From assembly GCF_039555335.1 (NCBI RefSeq), contig NC_092642.1, positions 10,488,752 through 10,552,751 of the forward strand: DNA of 64,000 bases, read 5' to 3'. Of the stretch, positions 51,680 through 63,675 are shown one piece after another. The notes below the pieces were generated by a model. It worked only from the letters and a program-made list of their open reading frames with translations, did not search any database and had not been told where the DNA came from. Positions within the stretch are counted from its first letter, which is position 1. Every line of letters starts with the position of its first letter. This stretch comes from Amphiura filiformis. Lineage: Eukaryota; Echinodermata; Ophiuroidea; Amphilepidida; Amphiuridae. The position numbers were made by a program, and so were the translations under genes.

Positions 51680-54212
51680 TGTAAAAGTATGGGGGTTCCG
51701 AAAATGAGGAGGCGTGGGCCGGGATTTTTAAGTCCCTCTGGATATTAATAAAAATAAATAAACAGTGCAAATATTCAGTACTCTATAAATTGGCTAGTTT
51801 TAGCGTGGTTTTACACCAAAACATTTTCGTGCACATAGACAAATAAACAAAGATAAATCCAAAATGTAAACAGGGTCATATCTGAAGTAAAATTTGGATC
51901 ACTTCAAAGCTGCAAAACTATTTTGAACAGACATTAAGATAAACAAACAAAACAAACCTTTTCTTTCCACAAACAAGACAAAAGTATATCACAAGTTCAT
52001 ATCACAAATAAAAGCAATTGATAGTCCGATTTTTCAGTCAAAAGTCAGTATAGAAATATAGTTCAGTATTTAGTTAGCATGTTATTAATTGTTCTCTGGC
52101 ATATATTTATAGTGGAGAAGATGAAAATCGTGAAACAAATGTCCTCCAGACCGGAATAGAGTTTTTAGATTCTGATGATACACGTGGTGGTTCACGTTCA
52201 CGATGATAGTCATTTGCAGAAGAAATCTTGCACGGAGAACGAGAGGAGATGGGCATCCCAGATGGTGGAGTTGAAATGTCCAAACTCAGTGGTAGTGATG
52301 ATTCCATGGTCCTACCTGTACACTTGTCAACAGCTGTGGTGGATGAAGTGATTGGAGCTTCAAGTTCAACTGTTGAATTAGATATTGAAAGTTTTGTATT
52401 GCACATTGATGAATCATTTGGTGAAACAGTTTTAGCGGTCGTTTACAACCATTTACATGTTTGCCATCAAGACCAGTTACATTCACTGCTTCCGAGTCCG
52501 TCCCAAAATATTGACAATATCAAACATGACTATTTTTCCCTGTCCGACACTAGCACGTTGGTGTTTTGGGTTCGGTTTAGAAATTCCGATTTGTGTATAA
52601 ACACATCTTGTCCATTATCTGTCCTGGTAATGAATCCATAGCCTTTGGTGACATACCATTTCACAGCTCCTTCAACATTTCTTGCAGTTGGTACTGGTGT
52701 ATTATCAGATGGCATAGAAATAATAGGAGTCACAATATCATGCACTATCTTTGCATTCCTGCATTTACAAGGCCGATGATTCACAAGTTGATTTTCCAGT
52801 TCTTTAACTTTGCTTTCCAGTTGCTGTAATCTCTGTAATAAAGTCTCCATTGTAAAAACCAATGACGATATATCGATATAAACTGATGACTTGAGACAAA
52901 ATGAAGGATAAAACAGATGATGACACAGAGATATTTGTTGCAACAATATATTTATTTTATATGAAAAGTCCTAAAGCAAAATGGTGGAGGTGGTCTAGCA
53001 AGGAACTGGCATGTTGGAGACCAGAGCTAGACTGACAAAACATCCCAGGTCAAAAACAAAGGGAGCATTATGCTAATTAGTAAATCTCTACTACAACTTT
53101 TATTATCACCAAAACATATAAACCATAGGCACTGAGTGGCATTGACCTTGATAAAGAGATGGGTGACCTATGCAAATAAGAGCAACATGAGACTGGAAAG
53201 TGAAAAGGTCAACTCCCATTACATAATCAGTTTCCAGGCAGAGAACATGAGATAGGCACATGTCTTATTAAGCATGACTGGGGTAAAATTGATGTAAACA
53301 AACCTTGACTGAACTTGGAACAACTCATGCATTTTTGAGGAAAGAAACACAAATAATTTGCAATACAAGTAAACTTCCAAAATGAAAACAACATTTGTCA
53401 CTTCCAACACATTTATGAGGAAGTATACCTTGATTAATAAGATGACACAAAATAATAGATAAATTAAGATCAGGTGATGACCTTAATAAAAAGTTTCTAA
53501 ATTTAGAAATGTTGTCACACTGCAGAACATTTTCAGTTCTACAATAATCATGTCTTTCAAAATGACATATCCAAACAACAAAACTTAATAAACTTTCAAA
53601 ATATCAAAACAAAACAATGCATAATCAAATTCTGCTGATTGCTATTAATTAAATAAATTGGTTGTGTACACAATTAGATCAATATTTTTAATGATCCTCA
53701 ACCAAAAACAATCATAAACCTTTCAGCCAAACAAAATAATATTAATTAGTGACCAAAGTTGATGACCTTATGAATTTACACTAAGGGCGCATACTACCAA
53801 AAACTTTTCAGGGCACATAACACTATAATAACATAAAAATAATACACATCAAGAAACAGCTGATCGTTAACAATGCAGGGTTTTACATGATTGCAGAAAT
53901 GATGGATTTGACACCATGCTAAAAGATAAATAAACAAGAAAATTTGGAAAGTTCAAGACATGTCCTTTAGCAGCCCCATTAATTTTGCGGGAAGAGATCA
54001 TAAGGTTTTTCAGGCAAACCACACAGAAAATGACCAAGTTTAATGATTGGCGGAGCATACTTCTCCCTAAACACAGGCTAGTCCTCTTTAAAAATCATAC
54101 TGCAGTCACACTCATGCAGTTCCTTTAATTCGTTATCTAAATTAACCGTCAAAATTCTGTGCGAAAAAATACCCTATTTTTGTCTTAATTACTCGGCCCA
54201 AATTTTGTTACA
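51680..54212 (-). repeat. 5' LTR (sense orientation), CSD frame broken
   Basis: It is almost identical to the other LTR. Relative to it there are single-base losses near 52437, 52493, 52586 and 53531, one inserted base near 51778, and a few substitutions, including a cluster near 54052-54064. Confidence 0.93.
52107..52850 (-). pseudogene. Frameshifted CSD gene copy in the 5' LTR
   Basis: The N-terminal coiled coil and most of the cold-shock domain are intact, through DVFIHKS. A base is missing at about 52586 (CCC to CC), followed by two more single-base losses (GG to G near 52493, GGG to GG near 52437). All three are in short homopolymers, so either real decay or sequencing error could explain them. 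Confidence 0.85.
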
Positions 54213-54216
54213 ATAT

Positions 54217-54730
54217 CTACTAACAAAGGTCATAAAAAGAGAATACTAAGGATCATGAAATCCTTCTTCAAATAACAAAGATTTATGATGCATCCAAATA
54301 TTCAACATCAACATCCACTAAAATGTCTAACTGCCATAATGCTAAATGCTAACAATTCATGTCATATACCTGAAATATAGACTAAAACATACCGTCAGTT
54401 CTTGCAGTACAACTTCCAATATAATCAAACAGCAATTTTGCACACAATAATTGTAGTTCAATACAGAGCAGAGCCTATCACAGTCTTGTCTATATGGATA
54501 TCGATGTTTAAATGATATAAATCCAGGGTCCACTTTCAACATACAATCTGTTTGCCATGCTATTCAATTCTTTTTTCAGGGTCTATGTGACCTTTTTGTA
54601 TACAATCTCATTGGTACCTATTTCTATATTTGTCATGTGACTGTAGGAAGGTTAGGAAGTGTTCATAAATACTTGGGGGGATCAAAAAAAATTTGGGTCT
54701 AAAAAGGGGGGATAAAAAAAAATTCAGTCC
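54217..54730. other. Right flank of LTR element
   Basis: The first 45 bases continue repeat R1. The remainder shows no gene. Confidence 0.5.
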
Positions 54731-54937
54731 TTAAGGGATCTAAAATGAGCGTTTATTGCGTTTCGACAGTATTATTTGTGAGACATGAGAGCACCTCAGA
54801 CCTATCGAATTGCATTCTGAATACTGAAGCATGTCTTTCTGATATCAAATAATTTTCATTTTTGAAAATCACAATATAATACAAATTTTATGACAAATTA
54901 TAAAAATTTGATATTTTTCAAATTTTTGATATATAAC

Positions 54938-57451
54938 TAGGGGGGTGATCTCTGAACCACTTTGTGAGGTATTTTGTCAAAACTTGTGGAAATAGTTGTA
55001 GTGGCATTGTGTTAGTGGGAAAATGCCTTTTGTTTCATCCGATTCGGTTATTTTACCCCCTGGACATGGGGTCTGAAGATATCGAGCTTTTTTGCATGTT
55101 TTAGCACAGGTCATATAGGGCCAATACAATAATTATTTCCATGTTATTTTTGTAACATCACTTGTTATTATTAAATCTTTTACAAAATGGTATCAATGTT
55201 TATTGGAAAGTATCATTCTTTTGATATCAAAAACGGAAAGATCCAACACCCCCACTTGACATAACAATGACGTCATAATATAAAATTTAGATGTCATATT
55301 TGTGGGTTGCACCAATTAAACGCATGGAAGGTGTTACGCAATGCTTTTTTCCACCACACGGAATAAAGGGTGGTGCAATATTTATGTGTACCCCAGGGTC
55401 AATGGGGGGTGGGGGGGGGGTGTGGAGTGGGGGGGGGGCAATGATTTTTTGGCATAAAAAAAAGCATTTTGTGGCAGGTTGAATGGGGACAAGCGATTTT
55501 TGGCAGGTCGAAGAAAGAGGGGGAGGGGCAAGCGATTTTGGCACAGATCTTTTGGGCACCGTTTCTATATTATGCTCATAAAAGGTGTAGGAAAATGTTC
55601 AAATATGCAAAATCACTGTTCTGGCATTATATGATAAGACAATCTAAGGTTTTAAACTTGGGTTCCCCAAAATCATATGTGTAAGGGGGAGGGGGCAAAG
55701 AATCTTTTGTTTTGGGCATGTCAAAGGGTGGTTGGGCAAAGGTTTTTTGGCACGTCGAAAGGGGGTAAAGTTTTTTTGGCACAGCCAAAGGGGGGGGGTG
55801 GGCAAACGATTTTTGGCAGACCATTTTGGGAATTGACCACCCCGGGGTACATATGATTATTGCACCACCCTTATAAGGAATATACTCTTAATTTCAGCGT
55901 CTTGGATCAAGTTTCTACCATAAACAATATGCCCAAATTTGTGTAGGTGTAAAATGTATAGATTAGAATTGGGTATTTTATGTTCCATATTTGAAACAAA
56001 CAATCTTAATTGCAATATTTCGTGCCCAAGAACCAAAACTGGGTGCTATACTCTATAACATTGGGGTACAAATATACAAGTTCCAAAGTTGGCAATAGGG
56101 GTCTGCTTTAATTGCATATTCGTGACTTTCTTGTGATGGCCTTCAAGAGATGTGGCTATTTTCAGAAAAAGAGATGGGTTTTTTTTACTATGCTTGAAGA
56201 ATTTAGGCAAATATGAATAAGTGGCGGATGTATGATTTGTTTATGAATGACATTTGCTGTAATCAAGGAAATGATGCAAATGACTCCATTTCAGTCTAGA
56301 TTGACACCTGGCAAAATCAAATTCACTACATTTTGACGAAAAAATGAAAAAATTTAGACTTCACACATGTGGCCAAAATTTCTTCCAATCAACAAAATAG
56401 AAATGAAATGACCCCAAGAGGTCAAAGTTCCATTGATTTTAGTAGTCAGTATAGTATTATATTATGGGTGATAATTGGTTGCGAGCACATTTATAAGGGA
56501 TCCAATGCTGAAGGTCGGTAGAACCTTCATATGGAACATGGGGAAAGTAAAAGATAATATTCAATAAAATGGCTGAAAATAACTGAACAATTTCCATGTC
56601 AATCTTCAAGGTAAAATTGCCCGTCCCAGGTCACTGTTCAACAATTTTACAGATTTTCATGGCCTCTTGTCATGGATATTTCATTGGTTTCCGACCTCAT
56701 ATAGGGCCACCTCTCAACCGGAGTAGAGTGGGTGGTTACCCAGGCTGATGTACAAGTTGCATCCACCCCCCCACCCCGGTTGGACATTTTTGTTTACTTT
56801 TTTTTAAATCATGACATATTTCGCCACTACCAATGATTACCTACACTGATTTAATTCAATTAGGAAATGTTTACTAATACTCTTGTGGAAGGGGTTGGAT
56901 TAGGGAGTCAAAATGTTTTCCCGCTGCATTTCAGCTAAACTTTATAATTAAGAGATTAAAATTCAGAATCCAACCAACCCCTACCATGAAAATATTTCTG
57001 AATATTCCATCAGAAACATCAGTGATTCTTATTATTCATTAGTCTGAGAGCACTGAAAACAATTATCATAAGTTAAATCACATACTTTATATAGGAGAGC
57101 TTCAAAACACATCTGCCGGTTGCTCGCCAGTTCCGCCCGGTTCTACCGTTTAGATCCGGTTTGCATTGTTCTAAACAATATGGAATGCGGTACAACCGCC
57201 ACTATACTGCCGGTCAACCAGCGGCTGAGTTTTGAAGCCACCCATAAACTTTAATATTTAGCTAACATGCAGCCTATATACTGTACATTACAATGCACTA
57301 AAATGGGCAAAACGGGAAAACTTCAGAAGCCATGTCCAGGGGGTAAAATGTCCGAATTGAATGAAATAAAGGCCATTTTCCCACTCACACCAAGTCACTA
57401 CAATGCTTTTCACAAGTATTTTAAAACTTTTGTCCGAGATCACCCCCCCTA
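54938..57451. mobile_element. 2.5-kb TIR element with 7-bp target duplication, class unknown
   Basis: The left end TAGGGGGGTGATCTC is inverted at the right end (GAGATCACCCCCCCTA, one extra C). ATATAAC flanks both sides (54931-54937 and 57452-57458). I find no transposase. Further MITEs lie inside: 55368-55870 and about 57100-57237 (arms CTTCAAAAC / GTTTTGAAG with GCCGGTTG / CAACCAGCGGC). Confidence 0.8.
55368..55870. mobile_element. G-rich MITE related to the splice-donor MITE
   Basis: The termini GGGTGGTGCAATATTTATG and CATATGATTATTGCACCACCC resemble those of 5873-6054, and the interior repeats GGGCAAGCGATTTTTGGCA-type units. It is nested inside the 2.5-kb element. Confidence 0.7.
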
Positions 57452-58079
57452 ATATAACAGTTCTCGAAGTAAATTATATAAATCTAATGACATATTCTTA
57501 AAGTGTATGTAGCAGGGAGGAAAAGCCGACGGTCAATTGAAAATTTTGACCTTTCATATTGAAGATATGGATTTTTTTCCCCAAAAGACCTAATTTTCTT
57601 TTGGTGTTTTGGGAAAAAAATCCAAATCTTCAATACGAAAAGGTCAAAATTTTCAATTGATCGTCGGCTTTTCATCCCACCTACATACACTTTAAGTATA
57701 AATCATCAGATTTATAAAGTTTACTTCAAGTACTGTTAAATATCAAAAATATAAATTTTAATGATTTGCCATAAAATGTGTATCAAATTGCGAATTTCAA
57801 AAATCAAAATTATTTGATATCAGAATGACATTCTTCAGTATTCAGAATGCAATTCGACATGCCTAATGTGCTCTAATGTCCCACAATAAATACTGTCCAA
57901 ACGTTCATACCCCAGCCCTTAATAAAAAAAAAAAAAAATTTGAGGGTAAAATTCGGGGGTATTAATTAATAATATGACAGAAAATATAATTTGAAGATCA
58001 AATGAGAGGAAGAAGAGGGGAGAGGAACTTGAGATTGCAGTGGAAAATAATGTCCATGATTTTATGTCCATGAGGCCGG

Positions 58080-58200
58080 GGACATATCCCCACAATTGAT
58101 ACACCGCGGGCTATATCTCCAAGTGGCTACACAATTGATACACCACGGGGTATATCCCCTATTGACTATGCAATTGAAATTGATACACCGCAAGCCCACA
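58080..58200. repeat. Short degenerate tandem repeat, unit about 50 bases
   Basis: ACAATTGATACACC followed by GCGGGCTATATC or a variant is repeated three times. Confidence 0.6.
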
Positions 58201-58472
58201 ACATATCCACGGCATTACGTACATGCTGATTTGCAAATCTGAAGTCTTTTTAAAGTGTCGCATTAATGTGGACCAGTTTAACATCAACGTTATAACCTTC
58301 TGACCTGCTGTAGGCCTACCATGCCTATTAAAATCATAATTACAATGAGAGACATGGCAAGAGGGGAATTAAATTGACTACTTCAAACAACAGTGCTCGT
58401 AATTACTGGGGAAACAGGGGGCAAGAGTGCTGACTGGGGGGCATTTCCCCCCATGTGTCGAAGTTACGTAAT

Positions 58473-59475
58473 AATCACTAACTACCATAGCAAAAGATGA
58501 ATACAATTTTTGAATAGATTGCCCTGCACTACAAGCAGGATGCACTCATCACCTGTGTTTGTCTGCAATCATAGAGCGTGTTTATAGTGGCTGTATAGAC
58601 AAGTCATGGTCAGGATTTGGTTGGCCATATTTGGTTCCCCACATGCACCAAACAGGTGTTGTGAGTGCCCAATTGGGTGGATTAAACCCGCTTAAAATTT
58701 GATGTTAGATTCTTGTGTTGTAAGCTGTCATCATTCTTTTGTCTACATGTAACACAGGTAATAATACCCTTCAAAGCCGCATCATCTCACATTTTAGGTG
58801 AGATAGTTGGGTCCCCGTCGCGGATAATGGCTGCCATTGAGGAGTAGTAATGCGTGAAATTGGATTGTCTATACGGATTATACTGCATTAATAATTGATT
58901 CACGCTCATAGAATATACTAATTTGAGTGAGTGATCACCACTTCTTTGACATCTATGGTTCAATGCTTAGGTACTGCATGAATGTTGTAATGCAGGGTGA
59001 TCTATTCAAAATTTGTATTCATCTATTGCTATGGTAATTAATCCTGTTACATCATCACTTGGACAGCATATTGACAGATATGAGTATGATTGGCAGCACC
59101 TACACTTCTAATGAAATAAGATGCATTGATACGCCAAACCTTACATTGGAAAAACTCGCATAATCCCCTGCATTTCAGTTTCTGATCAATAGACGAATCC
59201 AATTTCATGCATTCCTACACCTCAATGGTAGCCATAACTGGGTCCCTGTCAGCTCCATCTCACCTAAAATGTGAAATGATGTGGCCTTGGAGGGTATTTT
59301 AAACTGAATTCTATCACCCATGTTACACATACACAAAAGAATGATGACAGTTTACAGCACAAAAGAATCTAACATCGAATTTCAAGTGGTTTTAATCCTC
59401 CCAATTGGGCAGTCACAACACCAGTTTGGTGCTGCGGGGATCCAGTAATGGTCGACCAAATCCTGACCATGACGT
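58473..59475. repeat. Interdigitated inverted-repeat region
   Basis: One pair of arms (58473-58545 and 59000-59046) matches the MITE at 3376-3621 (ACCATAGCAA...GAATACAA). A second pair (about 58606-58880 and 59190-59475) is inverted over about 280 bases, including GGTCAGGATTTGGTTGGCC / GACCAAATCCTGACC and ATCTCACATTTTAGGTGAGAT-type segments. The two pairs overlap rather than nest, implying insertion followed by rearrangement. Confidence 0.7.
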
Positions 59476-60113
59476 GGCTCGTTGGATTCATCTATAGATT
59501 AAAAGAAAAGATAAAATGGCCCTATGTTCAACATTTCATATGTCAATATCAATCGGAATCAATGGACAGCAACTCATTTTGGTACCAATATATTGCCAAC
59601 TATTTCACAAGAATTTTAAAAAGAGATAGTTTGACCTACCTTTATCAGTCAGGACTTATTGGCAAAGGCTCAAAGGTTGGAATTTGGCCTCCACATGGGT
59701 CAATCACAGAAAAATTATCCAATTATGGTGAAAATGGTCTCAATATGTTTGTCTTGTTATAATAAATAATAAAAGAAATAGTCAGCCTGAGGGTGAGACA
59801 TGAGTCTGTAGATATCAAAAATAGCCTTTTGTAAGTCTGGATGAACATATTTATAATATCTTTGACTTTATTAACAGTGCCAAGTGTGAAATGTGAAGAA
59901 AATAACAATAAAAACAACACAATCTTCTTTTCAACCTTTGAGCATTTATTTAAACAAAATTTACCTTGTAAAAATCATATTACAGTTTCTAAAAGTAATT
60001 TATGTTACGACAGTGGTAATATTATCCTTGGTCTGCAAGGATAACCCCGGGATAACCTTCCAACATTAATGTATTTTCTTCTTTTATCTCATAAACATAG
60101 AGGCAAATTACTA
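59476..60113. other. Intergenic, no supported feature
   Basis: An open frame runs 59448-59762 (104 codons) without a recognisable domain. Nothing else is seen. Confidence 0.4.
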
Positions 60114-60298
60114 TATTTTGGTTCATCTCAAGTTTGGTAGTGACGTATGTGCGTATTTCGCTCGCTGCAGTATCAAATCGCGTGTGTAAAGTTAAACGCC
60201 CAGAGTGTAAACGTACGCGTACATGGGCGGTTTGTTGACACGCTTAAACGCAAAGTAGTGTTGACGTCACTACCAAACTTGAGGTGAACCAAATCATA
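60114..60298. mobile_element. MITE with TTTGGTTCA/CTCAAGTTTGGTAGTGACG inverted ends
   Basis: CTCAAGTTTGGTAGTGACGT on the left is inverted exactly as ACGTCACTACCAAACTTGAG on the right, with GGTTCA/TGAACC outside. The interior is CpG-rich with TACGCGTAC. Confidence 0.85.
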
Positions 60299-62175
60299 TG
60301 AGGGTCCGTCAGTATGTAATGAAAGTTGATCTTTGACCCCACATACAGATTATTTTGATGAAATTTCTTTATGATCTTCTGAAGACTGTGTTGTTTTTCC
60401 TTTCAAAGCACACAGTAGTCTATACAGACACTGCATGCAAATGTGTGGTATCTTGGGATGGATCTAAACAGGCCAAAATCAAAATGAGGTATAGTTATAT
60501 TGATAAGACTTTCCCAGGAATATAAGTAGGGAGATTGCTGACGTTTGAAACAGTGGTAGGGCACAAACTTCCAGATGAAACAACACCCTTTTCAGAGCTA
60601 GACATTTTTGGTGGGTAATTTATAGTGCGTTATCAAATATGTGTTCTTTTGACAAAAACATGTCTTTCCTCTATCAATTGTATTTTGATATTGCAGAAAG
60701 TGGAAATTTAAAATTTCTTACCAGATCTGTTGACTAACCCAACCATTCAAATGGTAGTAATATAAATATAAAATCCCCATGATATCTTTAATTTGCACTG
60801 TTTTGTACTAGCTTATTCGAATGCTTTTACGTAATCAAGTATGTGGCATCATTTATTTTGAAAGATAAAGGTAGAGTCTTTATGTGATCATAAATCAAAA
60901 AATCATTAAAATAATCCTTATATGGGGTTAAAAGTCAATTTACATATTAAACGATCCTCATATATTAATAAATACTGTATATACACACATATATGACAAT
61001 ATTGTTTACATAAAACGAATGTAAAAGCTTGACTTTGGTGTGTTAGAAAATTAACAAGTGTTAAAAAATGATTTATGGACTCAATTTGCTCTTTGAATTT
61101 TTGACTTATTATGAACTATTGAAAAAAAAACCCTATTATTCTGCTTATAAAACACATTCAAATTAAAGTATTTCATGTCATGATTTTATGCAAATAGTAT
61201 TTGATTTCATCATTCATAAAACCACAAAATAAAACCAAGAAAATTATTCATATAATACTACTCTTGCATAATATTTAGAATATTTACAATTTTGTAGTAC
61301 TTGGTACATTTACAAAGATTTATTATCTGTGTACATGAGTAAAAACATTATCAAGATTTCTTTCATGTAAAATGTATTCAAATTTGGGGCATTCACACAA
61401 GGCAATTTGATCCATCACTAACCTTGGCTCATGTTGACTACTTGGTTCATGAAACTATGTGAACCTTCGGAACCAAGTCTCCAATTTTATAAAAATAAAA
61501 CATAAGCTTTAAGAACTGGCCTAGTAAGAACCCTTTTGTAGGGATGTCATATTCTTCCGAAAGTGTAGGGCTGAAATTGAGGAAAAGTTGCAATTTCACA
61601 CTTAGACCCTGTGTTTATACGTAACATGATAGATGTGTAACTATGATCAAGGGGAATGAGTCAGCTGTTGGCAATTTTCAATAAGAAGTTTCTTACATCA
61701 TTTTCTGGCAGCTAACGAATGCTACATTTTGATACAAACCCCATCAAAATCGGAGATCTGGTTATGAGCAATTTATCAATGGCTGAAAACAAAATAAAAC
61801 AAATGAATTTGAACACGCTTTTTGCCAATATCTCAAAATCAATATTAGCAACATCCAACTTATTCCTCTTGATCATGTCACATAATGTGACAGAAACATT
61901 CCATGCCTAGACACAGAGTTTTTATGTCAAGATACACGTATGGAAGATATCTTACCCTTCCCAAAACCATTTGTAACCTCATTTTATCAAATGGCACTCC
62001 CATTACTTTTGAACAGGTTTCCTTTGTTTTCATTTTGAGAATAAACTGGCTAAATATGGGTGGATAGTCAAGAAATAAACATAATTTACAAGATCTGGAT
62101 GGGTCACCTTTGTTTCCAATGGACATTTTATTGTGAAATGTCATTGTACAAGGTACACATTAAAAAAAATTCCAC
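60299..62175. other. Intergenic, no supported feature
   Basis: AT-rich sequence. No open frame with a recognisable domain, no RNA gene and no repeat boundary is seen. Confidence 0.4.
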
Positions 62176-62473
62176 ATAGCCCCTGAATGAAAAGTATTTA
62201 ATTATCTTTGTAATCACTCAAAAAGCATTTTGTGTGAATTTTACATCGAACTAAGTGCTATTAAATTTTTATGAGCCTTTTTATTTTACATGTAAAGTCT
62301 ATGGGGGTAACGATTAGAAATGGATGGCAATATTGAAAAACCCTCCTTTTGGGCCATTTTAGACACTAAAATGCCCATAAAAAAGAATAGCACTTAGTTT
62401 GGATGTAAAATTCACACACAATACTACCTGAGTGAGTACAAACATAATTAAATACATTTCATTCAGGGGCTAT
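62176..62473. mobile_element. MITE with ATAGCCCCTGAATGAAA inverted ends
   Basis: ATAGCCCCTGAATGAAAAGT on the left is inverted on the right as ATTTCATTCAGGGGCTAT. The inner arms (ATTTTACATCGAACTAAGTG / CACTTAGTTTGGATGTAAAA) continue the palindrome. Confidence 0.8.
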
Positions 62474-63675
62474 AGTAAAAACAAAACATGTCCTATACCT
62501 TAATGGTTATGGAACAAAGGTGGGGTGTTCATTGAGGTACATTTTGTCACTATCAACCCATTGCACAGATAGCAAATCAGTACAGAAAATTGAAATGGGA
62601 GAACTGTATTATGGGAAGCCCACGACCCGGTCAACACGAGCGTGTTTTTTTACTGTCGATTATGATTGTGTCATATTTGTATTATGATATAATTAGAACC
62701 ATGTGTCCGCTCAATGCCGTCAGCATACTACAATCTTGTCATCATTCGCAAATAATGAAAATTTCCATCATTGGGCCGGTTTTTAGCATGTTCGTGTCAT
62801 AATTGCCGATTAAAATTACCTGTGTGTACGCATTTTGTCGTTGTATTTATGTTTACTCAATGGACTTTCAAAGACATATTATTTGATGAGACAGGTACCC
62901 TGTTCAATGCTGTATTGATTTGCTCTATTGCATTCACACCCACAAACCTCCTCTCACAGTGAACAGAATTTGTCCAGCGTGATAATACTTGGTGTCACCA
63001 TAGCTGGAACATATAATAGCAGCAACAGATTAATCACTAGTGATCAAATGCTAGTAGCATTTTCACAATTGAACTTTTCGGTAAATCCCATAAGCTTTTG
63101 CAAGTACATCTGTGATGTTGTCAATATTGATGTCACGATGACTTGTAATGTGCAGTAACGATGTTACATAAATGATTGGTGTGACGTCAAATGGAAACAT
63201 TTCAGGTGTATTCGCAAAGGCTTATGAGCAGGGGTAGCGCGAGCACAAAAAATCAAAGGGTCCAATTTAATTTTTCTGGACCATTTGGTACCTGCAAAAC
63301 CAACATTTAAGGGGTTCAATGAGAATTTAAGGAGTCCATCTGTCTGAAACTCTAATTCTTATAATGATTCACGCCTCCATGCATCGTAAGAATAAGGAGA
63401 CCATACAGTTTTTATCGGACCCTTTGGTCACTTTCAACTTGCGATTTAAGGAGTCCAAAATGGCCAAAATTTAAAAAAAAGGAGTCCCTGGACGCGTCAG
63501 ATGCGACCCTGCTTATATGAGATTTACCGAAAAGGTCAATCACAACCAGCATCCAGTAGTGGCAAGCGATGTTGCCTTCAAGTCAACTGGTTGCAATGGG
63601 CTATTCCAGTTGAAATCCACACTACCCCCATGGAAGATTTTGGAAATATCTTCTACAGGGGGAGTATGTTTTTCA
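62474..63675. other. Intergenic, repeat-like but no gene
   Basis: 63200-63500 has loosely repeated TTTAAGGAGTCCA/GGACC motifs. 63595-63640 (GGGCTATTCCAGTTGAAATC) recurs inverted at 27495-27530. No gene is supported. Confidence 0.45.

Larger units (their letters stand above)
48823..54216 (-). mobile_element. Non-autonomous LTR retrotransposon with cold-shock-domain gene in its LTR
   Basis: Two direct repeats, 48827-51362 (2,536 bp) and 51680-54212 (2,533 bp), both start TGTAAAAG and end TTTTGTTACA, giving TG...CA termini. They differ at about a dozen positions (roughly 0.5 percent). They flank about 317 bases of internal sequence (51363-51679) without gag or pol. ATAT flanks the element (48823-48826 and 54213-54216). 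On the minus strand the base run after the 5' LTR is a tRNA-Leu primer binding site, which fixes the orientation. Size and organisation resemble LARD/TRIM-type non-autonomous elements, except that the LTR itself carries a protein-coding gene. It must be mobilised by enzymes supplied elsewhere (inference). Confidence 0.93.
54731..57922. mobile_element. Long palindromic TTAA MITE, copy 3, split by a 2.5-kb insertion
   Basis: The left part 54731-54937 and the right part 57452-57922 match 4090-4756 when joined. The left begins TTAAGGGATCTAAAATGAGC and the right ends CCCCAGCCCTTAA. The break occurs in GATATATAAC and ATATAAC is duplicated at the junction. Confidence 0.85.

Noticed and set aside
48827-54212. 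Tandem duplication of a host Y-box gene
   Set aside because: TG...CA ends, the primer binding site, the 4-bp target duplication and the empty paralogous site all point to an LTR retrotransposon.
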